Shown here one piece after another: positions 22,347 to 33,882 of a stretch of 64,000 bases of DNA. Source of the stretch: Rheinheimera maricola (GTDB lineage: Bacteria; Pseudomonadota; Gammaproteobacteria; Enterobacterales; Alteromonadaceae); contig NZ_JAERPS020000006.1 in NCBI RefSeq assembly GCF_016918075.2, forward strand, positions 284,898 to 348,897, in the 5' to 3' direction. The number at the start of each line of letters is the position of its first letter. The first letter of the stretch is position 1. The notes below the pieces were generated by a model. The model saw only the letters and a program-made list of their open reading frames with translations. It was not told the DNA's origin and made no database searches. Position numbers and translations under genes: made by a program.

Positions 22347-22509
22347 CCCCCTCATCTCGCAAATCGCAATGCTTACGTAGATTTCGGGTTAGTTGTTAAA
22401 CACATATTAGCAGTACTTTTGCACCCATCTGATCTAACCAGTTTGGTTTTTCTTTCGAAACCTGTGCTTTGTTAAGCATAATATTTAATTATTATAAATA
22501 AATTGTGGC

Positions 22510-23886
22510 TTATTTACCGATACAAAACGAGCTAAAAATCTTACCGAGTAAATCATCCGAACTAAATTCGCCGGTTATTTCGTTCAGGTGTTGCTGGGTT
22601 AGCCGCAGCTCTTCGGCCAAAATCTCACCGGCGATAAAGCTGTGTAGTTGCTCCTGGCCGATAGCAAGGTGCTCGGCGGCGCGATCCAGTGCATCCAGGT
22701 GGCGGCGGCGGGCGAGGAAGCTGCCCTCGGTACTGGCGTCAAAGCCGATACATTGCTTTAAATGCTCGCGCAGCGCGTCTATACCATCCCCGGTTTTGGC
22801 CGATAAGCGATATACCGGCGCTTTGGCGGTTAAGTCTGCGGTCGACTCTGGATTGAGCATCTCGCCGGTAATATCGGCTTTATTGCGAATTACCGTTACG
22901 CCCAAATTGGCTGGCAAGCGGTCGATAAAGTCAGGCCAGATATCGTGTGGATCGGTGGCGTTGGTGGTGGTGCCGTCGACCATAAACAGTACCCGGTCGG
23001 CTTGCTCTATTTCTTTCCACGCCCGTTCTATACCGATTTGCTCCACCTGATCGGTAGCGTCACGTAAACCGGCGGTGTCGATGATATGCAGCGGCATGCC
23101 GTCGATATGAATATGCTCACGTAGTACGTCGCGGGTAGTGCCGGCAATCTCGGTAACAATAGCGGCTTCGCGGCCAGCAAGGGCATTCAGCAAGCTGGAT
23201 TTACCGGCATTGGGTCGCCCGGCAATAACCACTTTCATGCCTTCGCGCAAAATACTGCCCTGGGTGGCCTGTTTTCTTACCGTGGCAAGATAATCGATGA
23301 TGTCTGCTAAATCAGATGCGACTTTACCGTCAGATAAAAAGTCGATTTCTTCATCCGGGAAATCTATCGCCGCTTCGACGTACATGCGCAGGTGGATCAC
23401 TTTTTCGACCAGCTGATGAATGCGGTTCGAAAATTCGCCTTGTAGCGATTGCATAGCACTGCGTGCCGCTTGTTCGCTACTGGCGTCAATCAGGTCGGCT
23501 ATGGCTTCGGCCTGGGCTAAATCGAGCTTGTCATTTAAAAACGCCCGTTCAGAGAATTCACCTGGCCTGGCGATACGCACATTGGGCAGTGCTAATACCT
23601 GCTTTAGCAGCATATCCAGTAGCATCGGGCCGCCATGGCCTTGAAGCTCCAGTACATCTTCGCCGGTAAACGAATTTGGCCCAGGGAAGAGCAGGGCAAT
23701 GCCCTGATCCAGCACTTTGGCTTGGGCATCAAAAAACGGTAAGTACTCGGCATAGCGCGGTTTAGGTAACTTGTGCAGTATGGCCTGGGCTACGGCTTTG
23801 GTATTAGGGCCTGAGATGCGGATAATACCGACACCGGCGCGGCCGGGAGCGGTGGCTAAAGCGGCGATGGTGTCTGTAGTAAACAT
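22510..23886 (-). CDS. mnmE: tRNA modification GTPase MnmE
   Basis: This 458-residue GTPase works with MnmG to modify U34 of tRNAs. The N-terminal folate-binding domain begins [23 protein letters not shown], here given as [19 protein letters not shown]. The G domain has GRPNAGKSS, the G3 motif DTAG and the G4 motif NKAD. The C terminus ends FCIGK, with the conserved Cys455. The 3' end is intact although it serves as an att-like site. It lies downstream of yidC, separated by a structured element and a hairpin terminator. Confidence 0.97.
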   Translation of the reverse strand: MFTTDTIAALATAPGRAGVGIIRISGPNTKAVAQAILHKLPKPRYAEYLPFFDAQAKVLDQGIALLFPGPNSFTGEDVLELQGHGGPMLLDMLLKQVLALPNVRIARPGEFSERAFLNDKLDLAQAEAIADLIDASSEQAARSAMQSLQGEFSNRIHQLVEKVIHLRMYVEAAIDFPDEEIDFLSDGKVASDLADIIDYLATVRKQATQGSILREGMKVVIAGRPNAGKSSLLNALAGREAAIVTEIAGTTRDVLREHIHIDGMPLHIIDTAGLRDATDQVEQIGIERAWKEIEQADRVLFMVDGTTTNATDPHDIWPDFIDRLPANLGVTVIRNKADITGEMLNPESTADLTAKAPVYRLSAKTGDGIDALREHLKQCIGFDASTEGSFLARRRHLDALDRAAEHLAIGQEQLHSFIAGEILAEELRLTQQHLNEITGEFSSDDLLGKIFSSFCIGK

Positions 23887-23903
23887 GTTGTTGCCTCTTA
23901 ATG

Positions 23904-23935
23904 GAAAAAGCCTGTCAACGTGATGCGACAGGCTT
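23904..23935 (-). terminator. Hairpin terminator in the yidC-mnmE gap
   Basis: On the minus strand a 9-bp perfect stem (AAGCCTGTC / GACAGGCTT, plus-strand positions 23908-23916 and 23927-23935) with a 10-nt loop runs into T5. It ends 17 bp before the mnmE start. It could separate the yidC transcript, with the RNA element next to it, from mnmE. Confidence 0.7.
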
Positions 23936-23946
23936 AAGTTTTAACG

Positions 23947-24054
23947 GCAAGGGTAAGGAAATCATCATTTCGCCGCTTTCGACAGCACTTCCTTGTGCTG
24001 TCTCAATCTCCGCAACATCCCTGTTGCTGCTTCATGATGACACCTTACCCCTGC
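23947..24054 (-). ncRNA. Multi-branched structured RNA element with GGA loops, 3' of yidC
   Basis: This 108-nt segment folds, by eye, into a closed multibranch structure. An outer stem pairs GCAAGGGTAAGG (23947-23958) with CCTTACCCCTGC (24043-24054), with one mismatch. An inner stem pairs TCATCA (23962-23967) with TGATGA (24035-24040). Two perfect hairpins sit inside: GACAGCAC/GTGCTGTC (23981-23988, 23995-24002) and GCAACA/TGTTGC (24012-24017, 24022-24027). On the minus strand the loops read AAGGAA and GGGA, and the second gives ACAGGGAUGU, a fit to the CsrA-binding consensus. It could be a yidC 3'UTR-derived regulatory RNA or a repeated palindromic element. Expression is not shown. Confidence 0.55.
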
Positions 24055-24067
24055 TTTTTGAGCTTGT

Positions 24068-25702
24068 TTAAGCCTTTTTAGTATGCAGGCCTTTCTTTTC
24101 CATACCGCGGTAGATATACAGCATCTGCGCCAGTGAAATCAGGTTACTAACAAACCAGTATAGTACCAGGCCACTCGGGAACCAGAGGAAGAATACTGAA
24201 AACGCCACCGGCATCCACATCATAATCTTCTGTTGCATTGGGTCGGTAACCTGCATTGGTGTTAGTTTTTGCATTAAGAACATGCTTAAACCAAACAGAA
24301 CCGGCAGTACGTAGTACGGGTCTTGCGCCGACAAATCGTTAATCCATAACATAAATGGCGCGTGGCGCAGCTCTACGCTTTCTACAAATACCCAGTATAA
24401 CGCCAGGAAAATCGGCATCTGAATGATCATCGGTAAGCAGCCACCCATGGGGTTAACTTTTTCTTTGCGATACAGTTCCATCATGGCCGGCCCCATTTTT
24501 TGCCGGTCATCTTTGTAGCGAGCTTGCAGCTCGTCTATTTTTGGCTTTAAGTTACGCATCTTAGCCATCGACTCGTACTGCACTTTGGTTAATGGGTACA
24601 TGGCGCCTTTTACAATTAGCGTAATACAGATAATGGCGACACCCCAGTTCACCACAAAGCCTTGTATTGTGGTCAATAACCAGAATAGAGGTTGTGATAT
24701 AAACCATAGGAAACCGTAATCAACGGTTAAATCCAGGCCATTGGCTATTTTAGCCAGGCTGTCTTGATCTTTCGGTCCGGCATAAAAAGTACTGGCGAGG
24801 GTTACTTCAGCGCCCGGTTCGATATTAATTGCCGGGCCTTTAGCGCCAACAACGCCCTGGCCGTTGCGCACCAGACTGTATAATTGGTTATCAGCTTGTT
24901 GATCAGGTACCCAAGCCGAGACAAAGTAGTGTTCTAGCATGGCAACCCAACCGCCAGTTGTGGCTTCCAGCAGGTTTTTGTCTTGCATGTCATCGAAAGC
25001 GTATTTGTTATAGCGCTCAGATGATGTGCCGTAGGCACCGCCGCGATATATCGGCATCATCATGCTGCTGCTTTCACCATTGTCGATACTTTGAACCAAA
25101 TGCTGATAAGGTTGAACGGTTTTAACTTCGCCGCTTTGGTTATGTAGAAAATATTCTACCCGGACATCATATTGGCCGGCAGTAAAGGTAAATCGTTTTT
25201 CAATTTGCAGGCCATTGTGGTTAAACATTAACGGCACTGCTAATTCTGTAGCACCTTCGGCTAGGCTATAGCTGTTTTGTGCTGTGCTGTACACCGGGCG
25301 GGCATTGCGGCTGTCGTCCGGGCCGTCACGGCCAATCAGACCGCTTTGTGCCACATACTCAAATCCGTTCAAACGACGCATCAGTGGGTAGGCTGCTGCT
25401 TCGCCTTTTTTCAATTCAAATGCCGGTAGTTGTAAATCGACAATATCGCCACCGCGGCTATCAATACTCAGCTGCAGTACATCTGTGCTAACGGTAATGC
25501 TGCGCGCCGCTGCTGCAATGGCGGCAATGGGCTGTTCGGCATCGGCGGTGGTGAGTTGCAAGTCGGCAGAACTACTGCCACTTGGGCTTTGTTGGGTAAC
25601 CGGCGTAACAGGTTTGGGTGCAGTGTCTATATTCCACTGCTGCCAGAGTAAAAAACTGACTAGTGCCAGACCTATAACTAATAAACTACGTTGTGATTCC
25701 AT
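24068..25702 (-). CDS. yidC: Membrane protein insertase YidC
   Basis: The 544-residue inner-membrane insertase acts alone or with SecYEG. The N-terminal anchor (about residues 6-21, SLLVIGLALVSFLLWQQW) is followed by a Ser/Thr/Ala-rich linker and the large periplasmic domain. The conserved C-terminal membrane core contains YPLTKVQYESMAKMRNLKPK and NPMGGCLPMIIQMPIF. Length is normal for proteobacteria. It lies 3 bp after yidD in the rpmH-rnpA-yidD-yidC order. Confidence 0.98.
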   Translation of the reverse strand: MESQRSLLVIGLALVSFLLWQQWNIDTAPKPVTPVTQQSPSGSSSADLQLTTADAEQPIAAIAAAARSITVSTDVLQLSIDSRGGDIVDLQLPAFELKKGEAAAYPLMRRLNGFEYVAQSGLIGRDGPDDSRNARPVYSTAQNSYSLAEGATELAVPLMFNHNGLQIEKRFTFTAGQYDVRVEYFLHNQSGEVKTVQPYQHLVQSIDNGESSSMMMPIYRGGAYGTSSERYNKYAFDDMQDKNLLEATTGGWVAMLEHYFVSAWVPDQQADNQLYSLVRNGQGVVGAKGPAINIEPGAEVTLASTFYAGPKDQDSLAKIANGLDLTVDYGFLWFISQPLFWLLTTIQGFVVNWGVAIICITLIVKGAMYPLTKVQYESMAKMRNLKPKIDELQARYKDDRQKMGPAMMELYRKEKVNPMGGCLPMIIQMPIFLALYWVFVESVELRHAPFMLWINDLSAQDPYYVLPVLFGLSMFLMQKLTPMQVTDPMQQKIMMWMPVAFSVFFLWFPSGLVLYWFVSNLISLAQMLYIYRGMEKKGLHTKKA

Positions 25703-25705
25703 GGC

Positions 25706-25969
25706 TTAGCTTTTCTCATTGGGCTTTTCAGGAACAGGATCATCACCGCCTGCATGTAGGGGATGACATTTTAATATACGTTTTGCTGCTAACCAACTGC
25801 CTTTTAGCACGCCAAAGCGCTCTATTGCGGTGATAGCATAATGTGAGCAGGTTGGCTGAAAGCGGCAACTTGGCCCAAACAGCGGGCTAATCAGTCTTTG
25901 GTAACCCTGAAGTAGCGTTAGGGCTAGGCTGACTGCAGCGCGGTGTATTGGCGAGCGATCTTGCGCCAT
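25706..25969 (-). CDS. yidD: Membrane protein insertion efficiency factor YidD
   Basis: The 87-residue protein is attached to the inner membrane by an amphipathic helix and is believed to help YidC. Signature segments are [20 protein letters not shown] and [20 protein letters not shown] with conserved Cys. It overlaps the rnpA 3' end by 46 bp in another frame, which is typical of this operon. Confidence 0.96.
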   Translation of the reverse strand: MAQDRSPIHRAAVSLALTLLQGYQRLISPLFGPSCRFQPTCSHYAITAIERFGVLKGSWLAAKRILKCHPLHAGGDDPVPEKPNEKS

Positions 25970-26292
25970 AACTTTTCCAGTTGCCTATGTAACTCATCAT
26001 TAGCTGTGTTGCTAATATCACCTTTTACCATCAGTACTAAATCGACGCCAGGCAACTCATGTTGATGCAAACGAAAACTGTCACGCACGCAGCGTTTTAT
26101 ACGATTGCGGTGCACGGCTAATTTAACACGTTTTTTCGCGATAGTAAGGCCTAATCGGGGATGGGGTAGATCATTGGCTTTTGCCAGGATGGTAAACAGC
26201 GGAGAAGAAACTCGGAAAGGGAGTTTGAATACATTATCGAACTGACCGGGAGTTAACAGGCGTAACTCCCGACCAAATTTCAGGCTGACCAC
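25924..26292 (-). CDS. rnpA: Ribonuclease P protein component
   Basis: This 122-residue basic protein binds RNase P RNA and helps remove 5' leaders from tRNA precursors. The RNR motif is in [23 protein letters not shown], here seen as HRNRIKR. The start is GTG at 26292 ([18 protein letters not shown]), as in E. coli. It has no visible ribosome-binding site; instead the whole 18-nt gap after rpmH forms a hairpin, which suggests coupled translation. Confidence 0.96.
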   Translation of the reverse strand: MVSLKFGRELRLLTPGQFDNVFKLPFRVSSPLFTILAKANDLPHPRLGLTIAKKRVKLAVHRNRIKRCVRDSFRLHQHELPGVDLVLMVKGDISNTANDELHRQLEKLWRKIARQYTALQSA

Positions 26293-26310
26293 TCAGCGGA
26301 TAACCGCTGA
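26293..26310 (-). promoter_or_regulatory. Hairpin filling the rpmH-rnpA gap
   Basis: The 18 nt between the rpmH stop codon and the rnpA GTG form a perfect inverted repeat, TCAGCGG and CCGCTGA around a 4-nt loop. It leaves no Shine-Dalgarno site for rnpA. It may hold ribosomes or protect upstream mRNA so that L34 is made in large excess over RnpA. That role is an inference. Confidence 0.5.
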
Positions 26311-26448
26311 TTAAGCAGATAAACGCTGACGGCCTTTAGCACGGCGACGCGCTAATACCTGACGACCACTTTTAGTAGCCATACGAGCACGGAAACCGTG
26401 GTTACGCTTGCGCTTTAATACGCTTGGTTGAAAAGTTCTTTTACTCAT
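26311..26448 (-). CDS. rpmH: 50S ribosomal protein L34
   Basis: This small 45-residue ribosomal protein starts [15 protein letters not shown] and ends with [13 protein letters not shown]. More than a third of the residues are Arg or Lys. It is the first gene of the rpmH-rnpA-yidD-yidC cluster and diverges from dnaA, as in E. coli. Confidence 0.98.
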   Translation of the reverse strand: MSKRTFQPSVLKRKRNHGFRARMATKSGRQVLARRRAKGRQRLSA

Positions 26449-26884
26449 GATTTCATCCGTCCGGTCGAAATATTTACTAAAGGTTTCTGTGTTTTAGCAA
26501 ATATACCAAAACGCAGCTGACAAAAATGAGCGCGAATTTTAAGTAGTCTGCGTACTAAAGTCAATCTGATCCTGCGTTTTATTACACACTGATCATCTCT
26601 GATCCTGTTTTCCCTAAAGTTTTCCACAGGCGCGGAGGTGCTTGTTGAATAAAGTGTGTATTATTTTCTGGTTAGTTCAAATTTCGCCAACATAAAGCAT
26701 CGGTATTATTAAAAGGTATAAGATAAATATATTGATACTATACAGAGGTTTATGTGTTTATCTGGTGGTGTGGTGTAAATTTGAAAAAGTCAATATTGAA
26801 GTTGTGGATAAGATAGTACCATAATGTGCCCTTCGTTTACTTACGCCAGCCTTTTTCATCACAATAGTTAAGGCTTCAGGAGAT
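26449..26884. promoter_or_regulatory. rpmH/dnaA divergent control region with DnaA boxes
   Basis: This 436-bp gap holds the promoters of two divergent operons. A perfect DnaA box (TGTGGATAA, reverse of TTATCCACA) lies at 26803-26811, about 75 bp before dnaA. A second box fitting TTWTNCACA (TTTTCCACA) lies at 26620-26628. Both allow DnaA autoregulation, as known in E. coli. The region is AT-rich with several GATC sites near the rpmH side. No AT-rich 13-mers or box cluster comparable with the oriC at 13 kb is seen. Confidence 0.7.
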
Positions 26885-28258
26885 ATGGTGTATCAGTCCG
26901 TTTGGCAAAATTGCCTGCAAGCGTTGCAAACCGAATTGCCCGCACAGCATTTCAGTATGTGGATCCGCCCACTGCAAGCTGATAGTTCAGATGCAGGCCT
27001 AACCTTGTATGCGCCAAACCGGTTTGTGCTGGATTGGGTACGTGAAAAATATTTGAGTCGGATCTTAGAACTGATCCAGGATTACTGCGGTGACGATGCG
27101 CCGCGCTTAAAATTTGACGTTGGTTCTAGCCAAAGTAATAAAGCCCGGTCTAACGTCCCTGCACCAGCCTTAGCAGCAGTGCCACAAGCCATGCCGGTGC
27201 AGCGAGAAGCGCCGGAGCCTGCACCTAAAACGATTGTAACCAGTAATGTGCGGGCGAATTATACCTTTACTAACTTTGTTGAGGGTAAATCGAACCAGTT
27301 AGCGCGCGCGGCTGCCAGCCAGGTGGCTGATAACCCCGGCACGGCGTACAACCCGCTATTTATTTACGGCGGAACCGGTTTGGGTAAAACCCACTTGTTG
27401 CACGCGGTAGGCAATGGCATTCTGGCGAAGAAGCCAGATGCTAAAGTCATTTATATGCACTCTGAGCGCTTTGTGCAGGATATGGTAAAAGCATTACAAA
27501 ACAATGCTATAGAAGAGTTTAAGCGCTATTACCGTTCGGTTGATGCACTGCTTATCGATGACATTCAGTTTTTTGCCAATAAAGAACGCTCACAAGAAGA
27601 ATTTTTTCACACCTTTAATGCTTTGCTCGAAGGCAACCAACAGATCATTTTAACCAGCGATCGTTATCCAAAAGAAATCGACGGTGTTGAAGACCGGCTG
27701 AAGTCGCGGTTTGGTTGGGGCTTAACCATTGCGATTGAACCGCCAGAACTGGAAACCCGAGTGGCGATCCTAATGCGTAAAGCGCATGAGAACCAGATCC
27801 GCCTGCCAGAAGAAGTGGCGTTTTTTATTGCCAAGCGCTTGCGCTCTAATGTGCGTGAATTAGAGGGCGCGTTGAATCGGGTTATCGCTAACGCTAACTT
27901 TACCGGTCGTCCCATTACCATCGATTTCGTGCGTGAAGCACTGCGTGACTTACTGGCGTTACAAGATAAGTTGGTTACCATTGAAAATATTCAGAAAACA
28001 GTGGCTGAATACTACAAAATCCGTGTCGCCGATTTATTGTCAAAGCGGCGTTCGCGCTCGGTGGCCCGGCCACGGCAAATGGCAATGGCATTGTCAAAAG
28101 AGTTGACTAACCATAGCTTGCCAGAAATTGGTGATGCCTTTGGCGGGCGCGACCATACCACGGTGCTGCATGCTTGTCGTAAAATCGAGTCGTTAAAAGA
28201 AGAAACACACGAAATAAAAGAAGACTTCCAGAATTTAATTCGCACTTTGTCATCGTAA
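26885..28258 (+). CDS. dnaA: Chromosomal replication initiator DnaA
   Basis: The 457-residue AAA+ initiator binds DnaA boxes and melts oriC. Domain I begins [16 protein letters not shown]. The Walker A motif GGTGLGKT is at residues 162-169, Walker B is LLIDDIQFF, and the C-terminal domain IV has the signature [20 protein letters not shown]. The AGGAG site ends only 2 nt before the ATG at 26885; the GTG one codon later has a better 5-nt spacing, so the true start may be 26888. dnaN follows 12 bp later. Confidence 0.97.
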   Translation: MVYQSVWQNCLQALQTELPAQHFSMWIRPLQADSSDAGLTLYAPNRFVLDWVREKYLSRILELIQDYCGDDAPRLKFDVGSSQSNKARSNVPAPALAAVPQAMPVQREAPEPAPKTIVTSNVRANYTFTNFVEGKSNQLARAAASQVADNPGTAYNPLFIYGGTGLGKTHLLHAVGNGILAKKPDAKVIYMHSERFVQDMVKALQNNAIEEFKRYYRSVDALLIDDIQFFANKERSQEEFFHTFNALLEGNQQIILTSDRYPKEIDGVEDRLKSRFGWGLTIAIEPPELETRVAILMRKAHENQIRLPEEVAFFIAKRLRSNVRELEGALNRVIANANFTGRPITIDFVREALRDLLALQDKLVTIENIQKTVAEYYKIRVADLLSKRRSRSVARPRQMAMALSKELTNHSLPEIGDAFGGRDHTTVLHACRKIESLKEETHEIKEDFQNLIRTLSS

Positions 28259-28270
28259 AGGGACTTGGTC

Positions 28271-29374
28271 ATGCAATTTTCCATCAACAGAGACGCCTTA
28301 CTTAAGCCATTACAAATGGTGTCTGGTGCTATAGAGCGCCGCCATACACTACCTATTTTATCCAATGTGCTGCTTGATGTTAGCGAAGCAACAATTTCGC
28401 TTACTGGCACTGATTTGGAAGTAGAGCTTGTAGCGACGACCGACAGTTTAACTGTACAAAGCCCCGGGCGTATTACGGTGCCCGCGAAGAAGCTACTGGA
28501 TATTTGCCGTAGCTTGCCAGAAGGTGCCGACATTCGCGTACAGCTGCAGGGTGATAACTGTGTGCTGACCTGTGGTAAAACTAAGTTTACCTTGTCGACG
28601 TTAAGTGCGTCTGAGTACCCTAATTTAGAAAGTTGGCAGGGCGAGGTGGATATCCAGCTTAGCCGTATGCAGTTGCGTAAGCTGCTAGACGATACCGCTT
28701 TTTCGATGGCAAACCAGGATGTGCGGTATTACTTAAACGGCTTGTTGTTTGAGGTAGATAATGGCGCGGTAAAGGCGGTAGCTACCGACGGTCACCGTTT
28801 GGCGCTCAGCAGTCTGGAGCTGCCGGGTTTAATTGCCCAGCAAAAACAAATTATTATTCCGCGTAAAGGTGTACTAGAAGTGATGCGCTTGTTGGCCAGT
28901 GACGACCAATTGGTCACCCTAAGCTTGGGCCAGAACCATATTCGCTTAACCGACAGCAGTTTTGTTTTTAGCAGTAAGCTAATTGACGGCCGCTTCCCTG
29001 ACTACCGTCGTGTATTACCACGTAATAGTACTAAAATGGTTACGGCGCATCGTAGCGCGTTAAAAGATGCCTGTACCCGTGCTTCAATCTTGTCTAACGA
29101 AAAGTATCGCGGCGTGCGTTTTACGTTAAACAGTGCAGAACTGCAGATAGTGGCTAATAACCCCGAACATGAACAAGCGGAAGAAATTATAGAGGTAGAG
29201 TATCAAGGTGATACTCTTGAAATTGGTTTTAATGTCGGTTATTTACTCGACGTATTAAATACGTTGGCAACCGATTTGGTGATCCTGCATTTGAACGACG
29301 CTAACTCCAGTGCGCTGGTAGAGGGCGTAGGCAATGTTGGCGCTTCCTACGTTGTTATGCCAATGCGCTTATAA
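28271..29374 (+). CDS. dnaN: DNA polymerase III beta sliding clamp
   Basis: The 367-residue clamp tethers DNA polymerase III and other partners to DNA. It shows the three-fold repeat, begins MQFSINRDALLKPLQMVSGA and ends YVVMPMRL, the typical hydrophobic C terminus. The ATG at 28271 was chosen over a TTG two codons upstream because MQF/MKF starts are standard and an AAGGGA site precedes it. recF starts 3 bp after its stop. Confidence 0.98.
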   Translation: MQFSINRDALLKPLQMVSGAIERRHTLPILSNVLLDVSEATISLTGTDLEVELVATTDSLTVQSPGRITVPAKKLLDICRSLPEGADIRVQLQGDNCVLTCGKTKFTLSTLSASEYPNLESWQGEVDIQLSRMQLRKLLDDTAFSMANQDVRYYLNGLLFEVDNGAVKAVATDGHRLALSSLELPGLIAQQKQIIIPRKGVLEVMRLLASDDQLVTLSLGQNHIRLTDSSFVFSSKLIDGRFPDYRRVLPRNSTKMVTAHRSALKDACTRASILSNEKYRGVRFTLNSAELQIVANNPEHEQAEEIIEVEYQGDTLEIGFNVGYLLDVLNTLATDLVILHLNDANSSALVEGVGNVGASYVVMPMRL

Positions 29375-29377
29375 ATT

Positions 29378-32897
<3,520 letters not shown>

Positions 32898-32916
32898 TAT
32901 TGTCGACTAATACCTA

Positions 32917-32932
32917 AGGGGCTTCGGCCCCT
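32917..32932 (+). terminator. GC-rich hairpin after gyrB
   Basis: The 6-bp stem AGGGGC / GCCCCT closes a stable TTCG tetraloop 20 bp after the gyrB stop. The following sequence is only moderately T-rich (CTGTCATTTT), so termination may be partial. Confidence 0.5.
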
Positions 32933-32958
32933 CTGTCATTTTAACGAGTTAGAAGCGC

Positions 32959-33882
32959 ATGCAAAAATACGATATGAAAACCTTTCAGGGCTTAATTTTA
33001 GCGCTGCAGGATTATTGGGCACGCCAGGGTTGCGTGATAGTGCAGCCACTAGACTTAGAAGTCGGTGCTGGCACCTTTCATCCAATGACCTTTTTACGCT
33101 CGCTGGGGCCTGAGCCAACCAATGTCGCCTATGTGCAGCCATGCCGCCGGCCTACCGATGGTCGTTACGGTGAAAACCCCAACCGCTTGCAGCACTATTA
33201 CCAATTTCAGGTGATTTTAAAGCCGTCACCAGACAATATTCAGGAGCTGTATTTGGGCTCTTTGCGCGAGTTGGGCATCGATACGCTGGTGCATGATATT
33301 CGTTTTGTTGAAGATAACTGGGAGTCGCCAACGTTAGGTGCCTGGGGCTTGGGCTGGGAAGTGTGGCTCAACGGTATGGAAGTGACCCAGTTTACTTATT
33401 TCCAGCAAGTGGGCGGCTTAGAGTGTCGGCCAGTTACCGGTGAAATTACTTACGGGTTAGAGCGGTTGGCCATGTATATTCAGGGCGTTGACTCCATCTA
33501 CGATCTGGTATGGGCTGATGGTCCGCTGGGCCGGGTTACCTATGGCGATGTATTCCATCAAAATGAAGTTGAGCAAAGTACTTACAACTTTGAACATGCT
33601 GATGTTAGTGCCTTGTTTGCTTCTTTTGATCAATGTGAAAAAGAAAGCCAATACCTAATTGAGCAGGGCTTAGCTTTGCCGGCCTATGAGAAAGTGATGA
33701 AGGCCTCGCACGCATTTAACTTACTAGACGCGCGGCATGCTATTTCAGTAACGGAGCGGCAACGTTATATTTTACGTGTCCGGGCGCTGGCAAAGGCCTG
33801 TGCTGAGGCTTACTACGCATCGCGTGAGAAGCTCGGTTTCCCGCTATGTAATAACAACAAAAATGCTAAGCAGGAGGCATAA
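32959..33882 (+). CDS. glyQ: Glycine-tRNA ligase alpha subunit
   Basis: The 307-residue catalytic subunit of the alpha2beta2 bacterial GlyRS charges tRNA-Gly. Signature segments are [20 protein letters not shown] and [20 protein letters not shown], quoted up to 20 residues. Start and length match E. coli GlyQ. Its stop overlaps the glyS ATG by one base. Confidence 0.98.
   Translation: MQKYDMKTFQGLILALQDYWARQGCVIVQPLDLEVGAGTFHPMTFLRSLGPEPTNVAYVQPCRRPTDGRYGENPNRLQHYYQFQVILKPSPDNIQELYLGSLRELGIDTLVHDIRFVEDNWESPTLGAWGLGWEVWLNGMEVTQFTYFQQVGGLECRPVTGEITYGLERLAMYIQGVDSIYDLVWADGPLGRVTYGDVFHQNEVEQSTYNFEHADVSALFASFDQCEKESQYLIEQGLALPAYEKVMKASHAFNLLDARHAISVTERQRYILRVRALAKACAEAYYASREKLGFPLCNNNKNAKQEA

Larger units (their letters stand above)
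21208..22527. mobile_element. 1.3-kb insertion bounded by mnmE 3'-end direct repeats (SGI1-type site)
   Basis: On the minus strand mnmE ends with TTTTGTATCGGTAAATAA (22527-22510), encoding FCIGK-stop. An almost identical 18-mer, TTCTGTATTGGTAAATAA, recurs at 21225-21208; 16 of 18 bases match and both differences are synonymous. The last 18 bp of mnmE (trmE/thdF) is the known attachment site of Salmonella genomic island 1 and related elements. The enclosed DNA is AT-richer than its neighbours and holds only a frameshifted NYN-domain gene. There is no integrase, so this looks like a remnant or a non-autonomous element. Confidence 0.75.

Noticed and set aside
21208..22527. A complete SGI1-like genomic island
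   Set aside because: Only 1.3 kb with one broken gene and no integrase, excisionase or conjugation genes.
23947..24054. Assignment of the yidC-mnmE structure to the TwoAYGGAY motif or an integron attC site
   Set aside because: The loops read GGGA and AAGGAA rather than AYGGAY, and there are no attC core sites.
26449..26884. A second origin at rpmH-dnaA (Pseudomonas type)
   Set aside because: Only one perfect and one weak DnaA box, and no 13-mer array; the mnmG-mioC region is far stronger.
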